From NCBI RefSeq assembly GCF_014297445.1, contig NZ_JACORU010000005.1, positions 248,001 through 312,000 of the forward strand: a DNA stretch of 64,000 nucleotides. Reading direction: 5' to 3'. The position numbers and the translations under genes were made by a program. Positions 25,267-34,689 of the stretch are shown here, piece after piece; position 1 is the first letter of the stretch, and each line of letters opens with the position of its first letter. A model generated the notes under the pieces. That model worked only from the letters and a program-made list of their open reading frames with translations, did no database searches and was not told the DNA's origin. This DNA is from Ramlibacter albus (GTDB taxonomy: Bacteria; Pseudomonadota; Gammaproteobacteria; Burkholderiales; Burkholderiaceae_C).

Positions 25267-26575
25267 GCAGCTGGCTCAAACGCGTCAGGTCATCCGGCGT
25301 CAACGTCCCGTTCGCCTGCCGCAGCTTCAGGTGCCCCAGCACCACGTTGTAGCGCGCCTGCGCGAGGTCGCGCTTGGTCTGGAACAGCTGGCTCTGCGCG
25401 TTCAGCACGTCGATGTTGATGCGCACGCCCACCTGGTAGCCGAGGCGGTTTGCGTCCAGCGCGCTCTGGCTTGATGCCTCCGCGGCTTCCAGCGCGCGCA
25501 CCTGGCCCTCGCCGGAAACAACGCCGAAGTAGGCGGTGCGCACCTGCTGCGCCACCGTGCGGCGCGTTGCTTCCAGGTCGTCGCGCGCCTTCTGCTCCAG
25601 CGCCAGCGTCTCGCGGATGCGGTTCTGCGTGGCGAAGCCGGCGAAGAGCGGCAGGTTGAAGTTCAGGCCGATGCTGCCCAGCTTGGGCCGGTTGTCGATG
25701 CCCGAAGTGGTGCTGCCGCCGACGTTGCGCGTGACGTTCTGCGAGGCCACGAGGTCCACCGTGGGTTTGTGGCCGGCACGCGCCTTGTCGACTTCGAGCG
25801 TCGCGATGTCGACCGCGGCGCGCTGGAGCAGGATTTGCGGGCTCGCCGCCTCGGCCTGCTGCACCCACGCCTCGGGGTCCGCCGGCTGCGGGCTCGGCAC
25901 CTTGGTGACGGCCACCGGATCCGGCTCGACATTGTTCTTGCCGACGATGGTGTCCAGCGCGAGCTTCTTCACCCGCAGGTCGTTCTCGGCCGCGATCTCC
26001 TGCGCCAGCACGAGGTCGTAGCGGGCCTGCGCTTCGCGCGTGTCGGTGATGGTCGCTGTCCCGACCTCGAAGTTGCGCTTGGCGGAGGCTAGCTGTTCGG
26101 CCACCGCGGCTTTCTGCGCGCGAACGAAAGCCAGTGTGTCCTGCGCGGCGAGCACGTCGAAGTAGGCCTGGCTCACGCGGATGACGAGGTCCTGCCCCGC
26201 CACCGTGAGCTGGTACTCGGCTTGCTGCGCCTGCTTGTCGCCCTGCTTGAAGGTGGCCCAGTTCGCGGGGCGGTACAGCGGCTGCGAAGCGCTGACGGTG
26301 GCCGACTGCGTGGTGTAGTAGCGGTCAGCGGGCGGCACGTCCAGCTCGAAGTGCGAACGCGTCACGTTGGCGGCGAGGCCCGCCTGCGGCAGGATGCCGG
26401 CCACCGCCTGCGCGGCGCGCGCGAGGTTGGCTTCGTACTGCGACCGCGCCGACTGCCAGTTGGCGTCCTGCGCGCGCGCGGCCTCGTACAGCTGCAGCAG
26501 GCTTTCGGCCCGCGCCGGGGCCGCGAACGCCAGGCCGACTGCCAGCGCCAGGGGAACGAGCCGCATCGATTTCAT
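25256..26575 (-). CDS. TolC-family outer-membrane channel
   Basis: A 439-residue outer-membrane protein with a Sec signal (M-K-S-M-R-L-V-P-L-A-L-A-V, cleavage after A-R-A-E). Unlike the NodT lipoprotein at 8502 it has no lipobox and starts the mature part with S-L-L-Q-L-Y-E-A-A, as E. coli TolC does. Two outer-membrane-efflux repeats follow, with T-D-T-R-E-A-Q-A-R-Y-D and N-R-L-G-Y-Q-V-G-V-R-I-N-I-D-V-L-N-A-Q-S marking the repeat ends. It lies last in the tetR-adaptor-pump-pcm-rhodanese run and probably serves as that pump's exit duct; it may also serve type I secretion. Confidence 0.92.
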   Translation of the reverse strand: MKSMRLVPLALAVGLAFAAPARAESLLQLYEAARAQDANWQSARSQYEANLARAAQAVAGILPQAGLAANVTRSHFELDVPPADRYYTTQSATVSASQPLYRPANWATFKQGDKQAQQAEYQLTVAGQDLVIRVSQAYFDVLAAQDTLAFVRAQKAAVAEQLASAKRNFEVGTATITDTREAQARYDLVLAQEIAAENDLRVKKLALDTIVGKNNVEPDPVAVTKVPSPQPADPEAWVQQAEAASPQILLQRAAVDIATLEVDKARAGHKPTVDLVASQNVTRNVGGSTTSGIDNRPKLGSIGLNFNLPLFAGFATQNRIRETLALEQKARDDLEATRRTVAQQVRTAYFGVVSGEGQVRALEAAEASSQSALDANRLGYQVGVRINIDVLNAQSQLFQTKRDLAQARYNVVLGHLKLRQANGTLTPDDLTRLSQLLKP

Positions 26576-26603
26576 TCTTGGTTTCTTTCCGTCTTCTTGA
26601 AGG

Positions 26604-26948
26604 TCAATAGCGAGGAACGCCCGGGTCGCGTTCGGCCGACCACAGGTCGATGCCGCCCGCAATGTTGGCGACGCGTGAAAAGCCCTGCTGGGCGAGGAAC
26701 ATCGCCACCCGCTGGCTGCGCGCGCCGTGGTGGCACAGCACGGCGACGGGGCGGCCCGAGTCCATCTCGCCCAGGCGGGCGGGGATCTGCGCCATCGGGA
26801 TGGCGACCAGCTCGAAGCCCTCGGGCTTCACGCCGGCCGCCTGCAGCTCCCACGGCTCGCGCACGTCCAGCACCACCGGCACGGCGCCGCCCGAGGCCGC
26901 GTCGGCGAGCCAGTCGGGAAGCTGCGAGGGACGGACCTGGTCGATCAT
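26604..26948 (-). CDS. Rhodanese-like domain protein
   Basis: A 114-residue single-domain sulfurtransferase-like protein. The fold marks are V-V-L-D-V-R-E-P-W-E near the front and the active loop L-C-H-H-G-A-R-S with the catalytic Cys. Single rhodanese domains of the GlpE type move sulfane sulfur; the H-H-G loop is common in short proteobacterial members. Cytosolic. Its start shares one base with the pcm stop, so translation is coupled. The next gene is tolC-like, 28 bp on. Confidence 0.88.
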   Translation of the reverse strand: MIDQVRPSQLPDWLADAASGGAVPVVLDVREPWELQAAGVKPEGFELVAIPMAQIPARLGEMDSGRPVAVLCHHGARSQRVAMFLAQQGFSRVANIAGGIDLWSAERDPGVPRY

Positions 26949-27613
26949 CAGAACGAAAACCGCGAGGGCTCGGGGAAGTTGGCCAGGCGCGGGGCCACGG
27001 TGTCCCAGGGCTGCTTCGTCTCGTACGACGCATCGCCGGTGCGGGTGATGAAGGTGGCGCGCATGACCGGCTCGTTGCCGGTGATGGCCGCCAGCCGGCC
27101 GCCGACCTTGAGCTGCTCCAGCAGCGCGCGCGGCACCTCGGGCACGGAGCCGGAGAGCACGATCACGTCGAACGGCGCCTCGCCCGGCAGGCCCTTGGAC
27201 CCGTCGGCCTGCCTCACGTCCACGTTGGCGAGGCCGGCCTTCTGCAGGTTGGCACGGGCGGTGGCAGCAAGGCCGGCGTCCACTTCCAGGGTGATCACGC
27301 GCGCGGCGCGCTTGCCCAGCAGGGCGGCCATGTAGCCCGAGCCGGTGCCGACCTCCAGCACCTTCTCGTCCGGCTTGACGTCCAGGTCCTGCAGCATGCG
27401 CGCTTCCACCTTGGGCGCCAGCATGCTGCGGCCGCCGCCCAGCGGCAGCTCCATGTCCACGAAGGCCAGCGCCTTGTGCGCGGCCGGGACGAAATCCTCG
27501 CGCTTGACCAGCCCGAGCAGGTCCAGCACTTCGGGGTCGAGCACGTCCCAGGGGCGGATCTGCTGCTCGATCATGTTGAAGCGGGCGCGTTCGAGGTCTT
27601 GGGGGGCGGTCAT
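26948..27613 (-). CDS. pcm: Protein-L-isoaspartate O-methyltransferase family protein
   Basis: A 221-residue SAM-dependent methyltransferase. The SAM motif I reads V-L-E-V-G-T-G-S-G-Y, and upstream it has R-E-D-F-V-P-A and the loop G-G-G-R-S-M-L-A-P in place of the canonical G-x-T-I-S-x-P. This shift is typical of the betaproteobacterial Pcm branch and may change substrate use, so isoaspartate repair is probable rather than certain. Cytosolic. It starts 21 bp after the RND pump stop and is coupled to the rhodanese gene. Confidence 0.85.
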   Translation of the reverse strand: MTAPQDLERARFNMIEQQIRPWDVLDPEVLDLLGLVKREDFVPAAHKALAFVDMELPLGGGRSMLAPKVEARMLQDLDVKPDEKVLEVGTGSGYMAALLGKRAARVITLEVDAGLAATARANLQKAGLANVDVRQADGSKGLPGEAPFDVIVLSGSVPEVPRALLEQLKVGGRLAAITGNEPVMRATFITRTGDASYETKQPWDTVAPRLANFPEPSRFSF

Positions 27614-27634
27614 GGCATTCCTCCGGGGGCGGGT

Positions 27635-30600
27635 TCAGGACAAACCGTCGATTCTAGAAGCCGGCTGGCCCTCGGGGCTTGCGCCACCTCCAGAAGAGGC
27701 CGTTTTCCGGTTGCGCCCGAACGCCCAGCTCGCCAGGTCGTCCAGGTAACAGTAGACGACCGGCACGACCACCAGTGTCAGGAGCGACGAGGTGATCACC
27801 CCGCCGATCACCGCCTGCCCCATCGGCGCGCGCTGCTCCGAGCCCTCGGTGAGCGCGAAGGCCAGCGGCACCATGCCGAAGATCATGGCCAGCGTGGTCA
27901 TCAGGATCGGGCGCAGCCGCACCTTGGCCGCGTACAGCAGCGCCTCCGAACGTTGCATGCCCTGCTCGCGCATGCGGATGGCGAAGTCCACCAGCAGGAT
28001 GGCGTTCTTGGTCACCAGGCCCATGAGCATCACGATGCCGATCACGGAGAAGATCGACAGCGTCGAGCGGAAGGCCATGAGCGCCAGCACGACGCCGATC
28101 AGCGTGAGCGGCAGCGAGGTCATCAGCGCCAGCGGCTGCAGGAAGCTCTTGAACTGGCTGGCGAGGATCATGTAGATGAAGACCACCGCCATCGCGAGCG
28201 CGCTGACGGCGTAGCCGAACGACTCCTGCATGTTCTTGGTGGAGCCGCCGAACTGGTAGCGGTAGCCGGGCGGGAACTGCACCTCTTCGAGTTTTGCCTT
28301 GATGTCCTTCGACACGTCGCCGGCCGCGCGGCCGAACGCGTTGGCGTTGATCGCCACCTCGCGCGTCAGGTCCCGACGGTTGATCTGGTTGGGCCCGGTC
28401 GTCTCCCTGATGCTCGCCACCTGGTTCAGGCGCACGATGCGGGGGCTGCCGTCGGCATTGGTGCCCATGGCAAAGGGAAGGCGTTCGAGGTCCTGCGGCG
28501 CGACGCGCGCGTCGGGCGAGAGGCGCACGTTGACGTCGTAGGTCTGGTCGTCGGGGGCGCGCCAGTTGCCGACGGTCTGGCCTGCGACGAGCGTGCGCAG
28601 CGAGCCGGCAATCTGGCCGACGGACAGGCCGAGGTCGGACGCGGCATCGCGCTTCACGTCGACGCCGACGACCGGCTTGTCGGGCTTGACGCTCGAGTCG
28701 AGGTCGACGAGGCCGGGGATCGGGCGCACCTTGTCCATCACCAGGCGCGAGAGCCGCTCCAGCTCCTTGAGGTCGGGCCCCTGCAGCGAGAACTCGATCT
28801 GCTTGTTGCCGCCCACCGAGTCGAGCAGGCCCACGTGCGTGACCGTGATGCCGGGAACCTGCTTGAGCCGCTCGCGCAGAACGCCCGACATCTGGTCCAC
28901 GCTGCGCGTGCGCAGCTTGCGGTCCGTGAGGCGCACATAGACGTACGCGTAGATCTTGCCCTGCGCGTTGCCGGCGTTGACCATCGCGAGCGTGTAGCGA
29001 ACCTCGGGGAACTCGCGCACGATGGCCTCGACCTGGCGCGCCTTGGCCTCGGTGAGCTCCAGCGACGAGCCCACCGGCGTGTAGAAGTTGATCGACGTCT
29101 CGGAGAAGTCCGCCTTGGGCACGAACTCGGTGCCCAGCAGCGGCACCATGAAGATGCTGGTGACGAAGATCGCGATGGAGCCGAGCACGGTGGCCAGCTT
29201 GTGCCCGAGCGACCAGCGCAGGATCGCCTGGTAGGCGTCGATGAGCCAGTCGGTGGCGTGGTCGAACCATGCCGTCACGCGGCCGATCGTCCTGTCGTAG
29301 AGCGTGGGGTTGTCCCTGGGCTTGCCGTGCGACTCGATCTCCGGGTCGTGCCAGATTGACGACAGCATCGGGTCCAGCGTGAAGCTCACGAACATCGAGA
29401 TCAGCACGGCCGCCACGATGGTCACGCCGAACTCGTGGAAGAACTTGCCGATGATGCCGCCCATGAAGCCGATGGGCAGGAACACCGCCACGATGGAGAA
29501 CGTGGTCGCCAGCACCGCAAGCCCGATCTCGTTGGTGCCGTCGAGCGACGCCTGGTAGGGCTGCTTGCCCATCTGCACGTGCCGCACGATGTTCTCGCGC
29601 ACGACGATGGCGTCGTCGATCAGCAGGCCCACGCACAGCGACAGCGCCATCAGCGTGATCATGTTCACCGAGAAGCCGAACGCGTACATGAAGAGGAACG
29701 TGCCGATCAGCGCGATGGGCAGCGTGAGGCCGGTGATGACCGTGGAGCGCCACGAGTTCAGGAACAGGAAGACGATGAGGATGGTCAGTGCCGCGCCTTC
29801 GAACAGCGTGCGCTGCACGTTGGCGACAGCCACGCGGATCGGCCGCGAGCCGTCGGTCACTTCCTGCAGCCGCACGCCCGGCGGCAGCTGCTTCTTCATC
29901 TCCTCGACCGTGGACTTCAGCCCGTCGATGACGTCGATGGTGTTCTCGTCCTGGGCCTTCTGCACGGCCAGCAGCAGCGTGCGCTCGCCGTTGTAGAGGG
30001 CCAGGCTGTCGATCTCCTGCCCGCCGTCGCTCACGCGCGCGACCTGCTCGATGCGCACCGGCGCGCCGGCCTTGCGCGCGACGATGATCTTGCCGAAGTC
30101 TTCCGGCCGCTGCATGCGCGCGTCGATCTGCACCACGCGCTCCTGCGCGAGCGAGCGGATCGCGCCGAGCGGCAGGTCCTGGTTCTCGTTGCGCACGGCC
30201 GCCACCACCTGGTCGGCCGTGATGCCCAGCGCCTCCATCGCGCCCGGGTTGAGGTAGATGTTGATCTCGCGCTTGGTGCCGCCCACGAGCGACACGGAGC
30301 CGACGCCGCGCACGTTCTCCAGGCGCTTCTTCAGGACCTGGTCGGCCCAGTTGGTGAGTTCGACGGCGTTCGGTGCCTTGCCCTTGGAGGCATCCGGCAG
30401 CACGGCGATCGACCAGATCGCGCGGCTGGCCGGGTCGAAGCGCAGCACGCGCGGCTCCTTCACTTCCGTGCGGAAGGTCGGGCGCACCGCAGCCACCTTC
30501 TCGCGCACGTCCTCGGCCGCCTTGCGCCCGTCGATGTGCAACTGGAACTCGATGATGACGACGCCCGTGCCCTCGTAGCTGCGCGAGGTGAGGGCGTTGA

Positions 30601-30829
30601 TGCCCGCGATGGAGTTCACCGCCTCCTCGATCTTCTTGGTGACCTCGGACTCGACGATCTCGGGCGACGCGCCCGGGTAGTCGGCCTGCACCACCACGAC
30701 CGGCAGGTCGATGTTGGGGAACTGGTCGACCTTCAGGCGCTGGTAGGAGAAGGCGCCCAGCACCACGATGGCGAGCATCACCATCGTGGCGAACACCGGG
30801 TTCTTCAGGCTGACGCGGGTGAACCACAT
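27635..30829 (-). CDS. RND efflux pump, HAE1 family
   Basis: A 1064-residue inner-membrane pump that starts [14 protein letters not shown]. The relay residues are in place: [13 protein letters not shown] in TM4 (two Asp) and [12 protein letters not shown] in TM10 (Lys). The sequence differs from the pump at 5323, being nearer the MdtB/MdtC and MexK-like branch, so the two likely export different compounds. A short charged C-terminal tail follows the last TM. The adaptor gene precedes it with 9 bp and pcm follows. A TetR regulator heads the operon. Confidence 0.94.
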   Translation of the reverse strand: MWFTRVSLKNPVFATMVMLAIVVLGAFSYQRLKVDQFPNIDLPVVVVQADYPGASPEIVESEVTKKIEEAVNSIAGINALTSRSYEGTGVVIIEFQLHIDGRKAAEDVREKVAAVRPTFRTEVKEPRVLRFDPASRAIWSIAVLPDASKGKAPNAVELTNWADQVLKKRLENVRGVGSVSLVGGTKREINIYLNPGAMEALGITADQVVAAVRNENQDLPLGAIRSLAQERVVQIDARMQRPEDFGKIIVARKAGAPVRIEQVARVSDGGQEIDSLALYNGERTLLLAVQKAQDENTIDVIDGLKSTVEEMKKQLPPGVRLQEVTDGSRPIRVAVANVQRTLFEGAALTILIVFLFLNSWRSTVITGLTLPIALIGTFLFMYAFGFSVNMITLMALSLCVGLLIDDAIVVRENIVRHVQMGKQPYQASLDGTNEIGLAVLATTFSIVAVFLPIGFMGGIIGKFFHEFGVTIVAAVLISMFVSFTLDPMLSSIWHDPEIESHGKPRDNPTLYDRTIGRVTAWFDHATDWLIDAYQAILRWSLGHKLATVLGSIAIFVTSIFMVPLLGTEFVPKADFSETSINFYTPVGSSLELTEAKARQVEAIVREFPEVRYTLAMVNAGNAQGKIYAYVYVRLTDRKLRTRSVDQMSGVLRERLKQVPGITVTHVGLLDSVGGNKQIEFSLQGPDLKELERLSRLVMDKVRPIPGLVDLDSSVKPDKPVVGVDVKRDAASDLGLSVGQIAGSLRTLVAGQTVGNWRAPDDQTYDVNVRLSPDARVAPQDLERLPFAMGTNADGSPRIVRLNQVASIRETTGPNQINRRDLTREVAINANAFGRAAGDVSKDIKAKLEEVQFPPGYRYQFGGSTKNMQESFGYAVSALAMAVVFIYMILASQFKSFLQPLALMTSLPLTLIGVVLALMAFRSTLSIFSVIGIVMLMGLVTKNAILLVDFAIRMREQGMQRSEALLYAAKVRLRPILMTTLAMIFGMVPLAFALTEGSEQRAPMGQAVIGGVITSSLLTLVVVPVVYCYLDDLASWAFGRNRKTASSGGGASPEGQPASRIDGLS

Positions 30830-30838
30830 GGCGCGGGC

Positions 30839-31960
30839 TTATGGCTTCGGATGCGCGGTGAACTTCACCGCGGTGCCTTCACGCAAGGCGCCCACGTGGC
30901 CCTTGATGACGGTGGCGCCCGCGGGCACGCCTTCGACGCCCACCCAGGCCTCCTGCCCCTCGACGCCGCGCGCGCCGGTCTTCACGGCCTTGTGCGCCAC
31001 CTGGTTGTTCTCCACGACCTGCACATAGGGCGCGGGCTTGTCGGTGCGGACCGCGTTCAGCGGCACGGCGAGCGTCGACGCCTTGCCCGTGCCGAGCGAA
31101 CCCTGCGCGAAAAGGCCTTGCCGCAGGCCCGTCGGGTCCTGGATGGCGAGGTACACCAGCACGCTGCGGCTGCCCGCCTGCGCGCTCGGGTTGATGCGGA
31201 TCACCTTGGCGGCGACGGGCCGCGTGCTGCCTTCGACCTGCAGCGTGGCTTCCTGGCCCACGCGCACTTCGATCGAATCGGCCGCGGAGAGCGTGGCTTC
31301 CACTTCGAGACGGCCGAGGTCCACGATCTCCACCACGCGGCCGTCGACACCGACGCGTTCGCCCGGCTGCGCGAAGCGCTGCGACACGACGCCGTTGATG
31401 GGGGCCTTCAATGCCGTGTCGTCGAGCGACTTCTTCGCCATGTCCACCGCCGCGAGCGCGGCCTTGTGGTTCGCCTCGGCCGAGACGAAGTTGTGCCACG
31501 ACGTGTCGAGTGCGGTCTTCGAGATGAAGCCCTGGTCCACCAGCGACTTGTTGTTGTTGTACTGCCGCTGCGCGATCTCGATCTGCGCCTTGGCGGAGTC
31601 GGCCTGTTCCTGCGCCTGCTTCAGCCGCGCCTGTGTCTCGGTCGGGTCGATGCGCGCAATGAGCTGGCCGGCCTTCACCGCGTCGCCTTCGCGCACGACG
31701 AGGCCTTGCAGTTCACCGGCGACGCGCGCCTTCACGACGGCGGAGTCCACCGCGCGCAGCGAGCCGGAGATGGGCAGGCCGCGCTGCAGTTCGCGCGCTT
31801 CGGCCTTCACCACGTCGGTGGCGGCAAGCTCCACGACGGCTTGCGCCTTGGGAGCGGCGGCCGCGGCTTCCTTGCGGGCCGACATCATCTTCAGCGCGCC
31901 GCCTGCGACGACGAGCGCGATGGCCACTGCCACGATCCACTTCCACGGCAGCGCCTTCAT
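30839..31960 (-). CDS. RND efflux periplasmic adaptor, membrane-anchored
   Basis: A 373-residue HlyD/AcrA-type adaptor. It has an uncleaved-looking N-terminal anchor ([15 protein letters not shown]) and no lipobox, unlike the adaptor at 4119. The lipoyl halves ([16 protein letters not shown] and [14 protein letters not shown]), the alpha-hairpin ([16 protein letters not shown]) and the C-terminal barrel domains are in order. Its ATG overlaps the tetR stop by 4 bp. It partners the pump at 27635 and probably the tolC-like channel. Confidence 0.92.
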   Translation of the reverse strand: MKALPWKWIVAVAIALVVAGGALKMMSARKEAAAAAPKAQAVVELAATDVVKAEARELQRGLPISGSLRAVDSAVVKARVAGELQGLVVREGDAVKAGQLIARIDPTETQARLKQAQEQADSAKAQIEIAQRQYNNNKSLVDQGFISKTALDTSWHNFVSAEANHKAALAAVDMAKKSLDDTALKAPINGVVSQRFAQPGERVGVDGRVVEIVDLGRLEVEATLSAADSIEVRVGQEATLQVEGSTRPVAAKVIRINPSAQAGSRSVLVYLAIQDPTGLRQGLFAQGSLGTGKASTLAVPLNAVRTDKPAPYVQVVENNQVAHKAVKTGARGVEGQEAWVGVEGVPAGATVIKGHVGALREGTAVKFTAHPKP

Positions 31961-32640
31961 GCGGCGGCCTCACGTCGCACGCACAGGCCGTGCAGCAGGT
32001 TGTCGGCGATGGACTTGAGGTAGCGTTCGATGTCCAGCGGGTAGTCCTGCGGGCAGCAGGGCGCCAGCGAGTGCTTCATCATGATGAGGTGCACCATCGG
32101 CGAGATGAGGCTGAAGACCGCGTAGTCGAGGTCGAGGTCCTTGCGGAACTCGCCGCGCGCGACGCCGCGCTGCAGGATGCGCCGCACGAGGTCGGTGCCG
32201 GGGCGGATCACTTCCTGCTGGTAGAAGGCCGCCAGGTCGGGGAAGTTGCGCGCCTCGCTGATGATCAGCTTGGTGATGCCCGACGCGCGCGTGGCGCCGA
32301 TGCGCTCCCACCACACCTGGATGCAGTAGCGCACCATCTCGAGGGTGCTGCCCTCGAAGGTGGCGAACTCCTCGTTCCACTCGCTGAAGCGGCCGGAGAT
32401 GTTCTCCCGCACCACGGCCTTGAACAGCTCCTCCTTGCTCGGGAAATAGAGGAAGAGGGTGCCTTTGGAAACCCCGGCGCGCGCGGCCACCTCCTCGGCT
32501 CGCGTGGCGGCGAAACCCTTCTCGACGAACAGGTCCAGCGCGGCGTCCAGCAGCTCGCCCGGGCGTGCTTCCTTGCGCCGCTCGCGCTTGCCTTGCGCGT
32601 CCTCCGAGAGCGGGCGGATGAGTTTGGTCAAAGTGGCCAT
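31957..32640 (-). CDS. TetR/AcrR-family repressor
   Basis: A 227-residue regulator. The N-terminal TetR helix-turn-helix (about residues 29-75) reads [14 protein letters not shown] then [17 protein letters not shown]. The C-terminal ligand domain resembles TetR_C members with F-Y-Q-Q-E-V and holds a C-C pair near the end (A-P-C-C-P-Q). It is the first gene of the efflux operon, coupled to the adaptor gene, so it probably represses its own operon through the palindrome at 32648. The inducer is unknown. Confidence 0.92.
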   Translation of the reverse strand: MATLTKLIRPLSEDAQGKRERRKEARPGELLDAALDLFVEKGFAATRAEEVAARAGVSKGTLFLYFPSKEELFKAVVRENISGRFSEWNEEFATFEGSTLEMVRYCIQVWWERIGATRASGITKLIISEARNFPDLAAFYQQEVIRPGTDLVRRILQRGVARGEFRKDLDLDYAVFSLISPMVHLIMMKHSLAPCCPQDYPLDIERYLKSIADNLLHGLCVRREAAA

Positions 32641-32647
32641 GAAGTTA

Positions 32648-32667
32648 ATGACTGACTGGTTAGTAAT
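32648..32667. promoter_or_regulatory. 20-bp TetR-type palindromic operator
   Basis: ATGACTGACTGGTTAGTAAT. Symmetry pattern is AT-n-ACT-n-AC-nn-GT-n-AGT-n-AT: all non-n bases match their reverse complement. It lies 8 bp upstream of the tetR ATG, the usual place for TetR/AcrR autoregulation. The overlapping AT-rich stretch stands out in GC-rich surroundings and may also hold the promoter. Confidence 0.7.
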
Positions 32668-32685
32668 GTACTGCCGAGCCGGGGG

Positions 32686-33435
32686 TCAAGTCAATCTCGC
32701 GCCGAGCCACTCGTGCAGGACGTAATGGCAATTGCGCAGGCCGCGGGCGGTCGGCAGCCAGTCGTAAATGAAAGTGCCGGAGCGCCCGATGAAATCGGTC
32801 GGCGCGGCCACGACGTCGAAGCCTGCCTCCCGGAAGTTGCGCAAGGACCGCGGCATGTGGGCCGCGTCCGTGACGACCGCGATGCGCCGGATGCCCTCCG
32901 GCCGGAGCAAGGCCGCCGTCATCTCGGCGTTCTCGCGCGTGTCGCGCGACTTGCTTTCCAGCCAGCGAGGCTTGATGCCGTAGTCGCCCGCAAGCATGCG
33001 GGCGTACACCACCGCTTCGGCCTCGTCGATTTCCTCGCCGCCCCAGCCGTTGCCGGAGGAGACGGCCACCGGCTTGCCGGTGCGCCGCGCGAGAGCGGCC
33101 GTGAAACGCAGGCGCGAGAGCACCCAGGGGTTCGGCTGCAGGTTGCCGTACTCGGGCGCGTAGCCCATGCCGCCGCCGAGGACGACGATCGCCTGCACGC
33201 CCTGCAGCTCCCTGTCGGTCACGGGAACGACTGGCGGCAGCAGCCAGTGCGCGAGGGCGACTGCGACACCGTTGCACCCCAGCAGCCACAACCCTGCAAG
33301 GGCCGTGGCCGAGACCGCGAGACCGGCGATGCGTTTGCGCAGCGCGAGCAGCATGCCCAGCAGTGCCAGCAGCAGCAGGCCGGTGGGCGGCAGCGCGATC
33401 GCCTTGAGGATTGGTTTGAGTTCCCCGAATTCCAT
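32686..33435 (-). CDS. YdcF/ElyC-family (DUF218) membrane protein
   Basis: A 249-residue protein with two N-terminal membrane helices (L-L-L-L-A-L-L-G-M-L-L-A-L and the following hydrophobic stretch), then a DUF218 domain: A-I-V-V-L-G-G-G-M near residue 85, S-S-G-N-G, S-R-D-T-R-E-N-A with the family's conserved polar residues, and V-T-D-A-A-H-M-P-R-S. ElyC-type members affect envelope polysaccharide and peptidoglycan lipid-carrier use in E. coli; the biochemical activity is not settled. It lies upstream of the tetR operon on the same strand, and the operator between suggests separate control. Confidence 0.88.
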   Translation of the reverse strand: MEFGELKPILKAIALPPTGLLLLALLGMLLALRKRIAGLAVSATALAGLWLLGCNGVAVALAHWLLPPVVPVTDRELQGVQAIVVLGGGMGYAPEYGNLQPNPWVLSRLRFTAALARRTGKPVAVSSGNGWGGEEIDEAEAVVYARMLAGDYGIKPRWLESKSRDTRENAEMTAALLRPEGIRRIAVVTDAAHMPRSLRNFREAGFDVVAAPTDFIGRSGTFIYDWLPTARGLRNCHYVLHEWLGARLT

Positions 33436-33499
33436 GGCAACGCATGGTAAGGCGCGGGCTGCGCGAACCGACTACAGTTCACCCCCAACAGGAGTTCCC

Positions 33500-34036
33500 A
33501 TGGACCCACAAGTCATCGTGCTCGGCGGCGGCTGCTTCTGGTGCACCGAGGCCGTCTACAAGGAAGTGCGCGGCATCACCGACGTCGAATCGGGCTACAG
33601 CAACGGCCACCAGCAGCGCCCGAGCTACCAGGACGTCTGCACCGGCACCACCGGCCACAACGAGGTGGTCAAGCTCACGTACGACCCCACGCAGATCACC
33701 ACCCGCCAGGTGCTGGAGATCTTCTTCCTCGTCCACGACCCGACCCAGCTGAACCGGCAGGGCAACGACGTCGGCACGCAGTACCGCAGCGGCATCTACT
33801 ACACCAGCGACGAGCAGAAGCAGGCCGCCGAGGAGATCATCCGCGAACTCACGGAGGCCAAGGCGACCAGCAAGCCCATCGTCACCGAGGTGAAAGCGCT
33901 GTCCAACTACTGGCCGGCCGAGGACTACCACCAGGACTTCTTCGAGAAGAACCCGACGCAGGGCTATTGCCTGGCGGTCGCGGCTCCGAAGGTGGACAAG
34001 TTCCGCAAGACCTTCCGGGAGCTCGTGAAACGGTGA
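33500..34036 (+). CDS. msrA: Peptide-methionine (S)-S-oxide reductase
   Basis: A 178-residue MsrA repairing methionine-S-sulfoxide. The active-site G-G-C-F-W-C-T-E has its catalytic Cys at about residue 12, with the partner residues in G-Y-S-N-G-H, H-N-E-V-V-K and D-Y-H-Q-D-F-F. A recycling Cys near the C-terminus (G-Y-C-L-A-V) is present. ATG 33500 has CAGGAG at a good distance. Its stop overlaps the GTG of the ABC ATPase gene, so it is translationally coupled to the metal cluster, an unusual placing for msrA. Confidence 0.94.
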   Translation: MDPQVIVLGGGCFWCTEAVYKEVRGITDVESGYSNGHQQRPSYQDVCTGTTGHNEVVKLTYDPTQITTRQVLEIFFLVHDPTQLNRQGNDVGTQYRSGIYYTSDEQKQAAEEIIRELTEAKATSKPIVTEVKALSNYWPAEDYHQDFFEKNPTQGYCLAVAAPKVDKFRKTFRELVKR

Positions 34037-34689
34037 TCCGCACGCACGGCCTGCGCTACAAGTACCCTGCGGGCCCGCAGCTCGCTTTCCGGGACGTCGA
34101 ACTCGCGCGGGGTGGCGTGCTGCTGCTGCAGGGGCGCTCGGGTTCCGGCAAGTCGACGTGGCTCTCTCTCGTCGCGGGCCTGCTCACGCCGACGCAGGGC
34201 GACGTGGAGGTCGCGGGGCAGGCGCTCGCGGCGCTGTCGCGCGGTGCGCGTGACGCGTGGCGCGCGCGGAGCGTCGGCTTCCTGCCGCAGAAGCTGCACT
34301 TGAGCGAAGCGCTCACGGTGCGCGCCAACCTCGCGCTGGCGTTCTATGCAGCCGGCCTGCCGGAAGACGGCGCGCGCATCGACGAAGTGCTGGCTCGCCT
34401 CGGCGTGGGCGAGGTGGCACGCCGCAAGCCGTCGCAGCTCTCCGGGGGGCAGGCGCAGCGCGTGGCGCTGGCACGCAGCATCCTCATGAACCCGCGCGTG
34501 CTGCTGGCCGACGAGCCCACCGCAAGCCTGGACGACGAAGCCGCCGCCGCATCCCTCGAGTTGCTGCGTGAGGTGGCGCAGGCTTGCGGCGCATCGCTCG
34601 TGGTTGCGACGCACGACGTGCGCGTGCGCAACGCGCTGGCGGACGCCGTGGTCTACCGGCTCGATGCCACGGAGCCGGTGGCCGCATGA
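34033..34689 (+). CDS. MacB/LolD-type ABC transporter ATP-binding protein (Zrg-like zinc system)
   Basis: A 218-residue ATPase with Walker A G-R-S-G-S-G-K-S-T, signature L-S-G-G-Q-A-Q-R, Walker B L-L-A-D-E-P-T-A-S-L-D and switch His in A-T-H-D-V. GTG 34033 is the start; it overlaps the msrA stop by 4 bp. The partner permease follows with an ATGA overlap. The ATPase-permease-DUF3299 order is what I recall for the Zur-regulated zinc genes of Pseudomonas (PA4064-PA4066) and Vibrio ZrgBCD, so zinc homeostasis is inferred. MacB-like drug or lipoprotein transport is the alternative. Confidence 0.85.
   Translation: MIRTHGLRYKYPAGPQLAFRDVELARGGVLLLQGRSGSGKSTWLSLVAGLLTPTQGDVEVAGQALAALSRGARDAWRARSVGFLPQKLHLSEALTVRANLALAFYAAGLPEDGARIDEVLARLGVGEVARRKPSQLSGGQAQRVALARSILMNPRVLLADEPTASLDDEAAAASLELLREVAQACGASLVVATHDVRVRNALADAVVYRLDATEPVAA

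Noticed and set aside
26222..29359. Plus-strand frame of 1045 codons opposite tolC, pcm and the second pump
   Set aside because: It is a GC-rich shadow that crosses several well-supported genes on the minus strand.
29435..32023. Plus-strand frame of 862 codons opposite the second pump and adaptor
   Set aside because: Same reason: low-complexity His/Arg/Gly composition, no motif, and real genes on the other strand.
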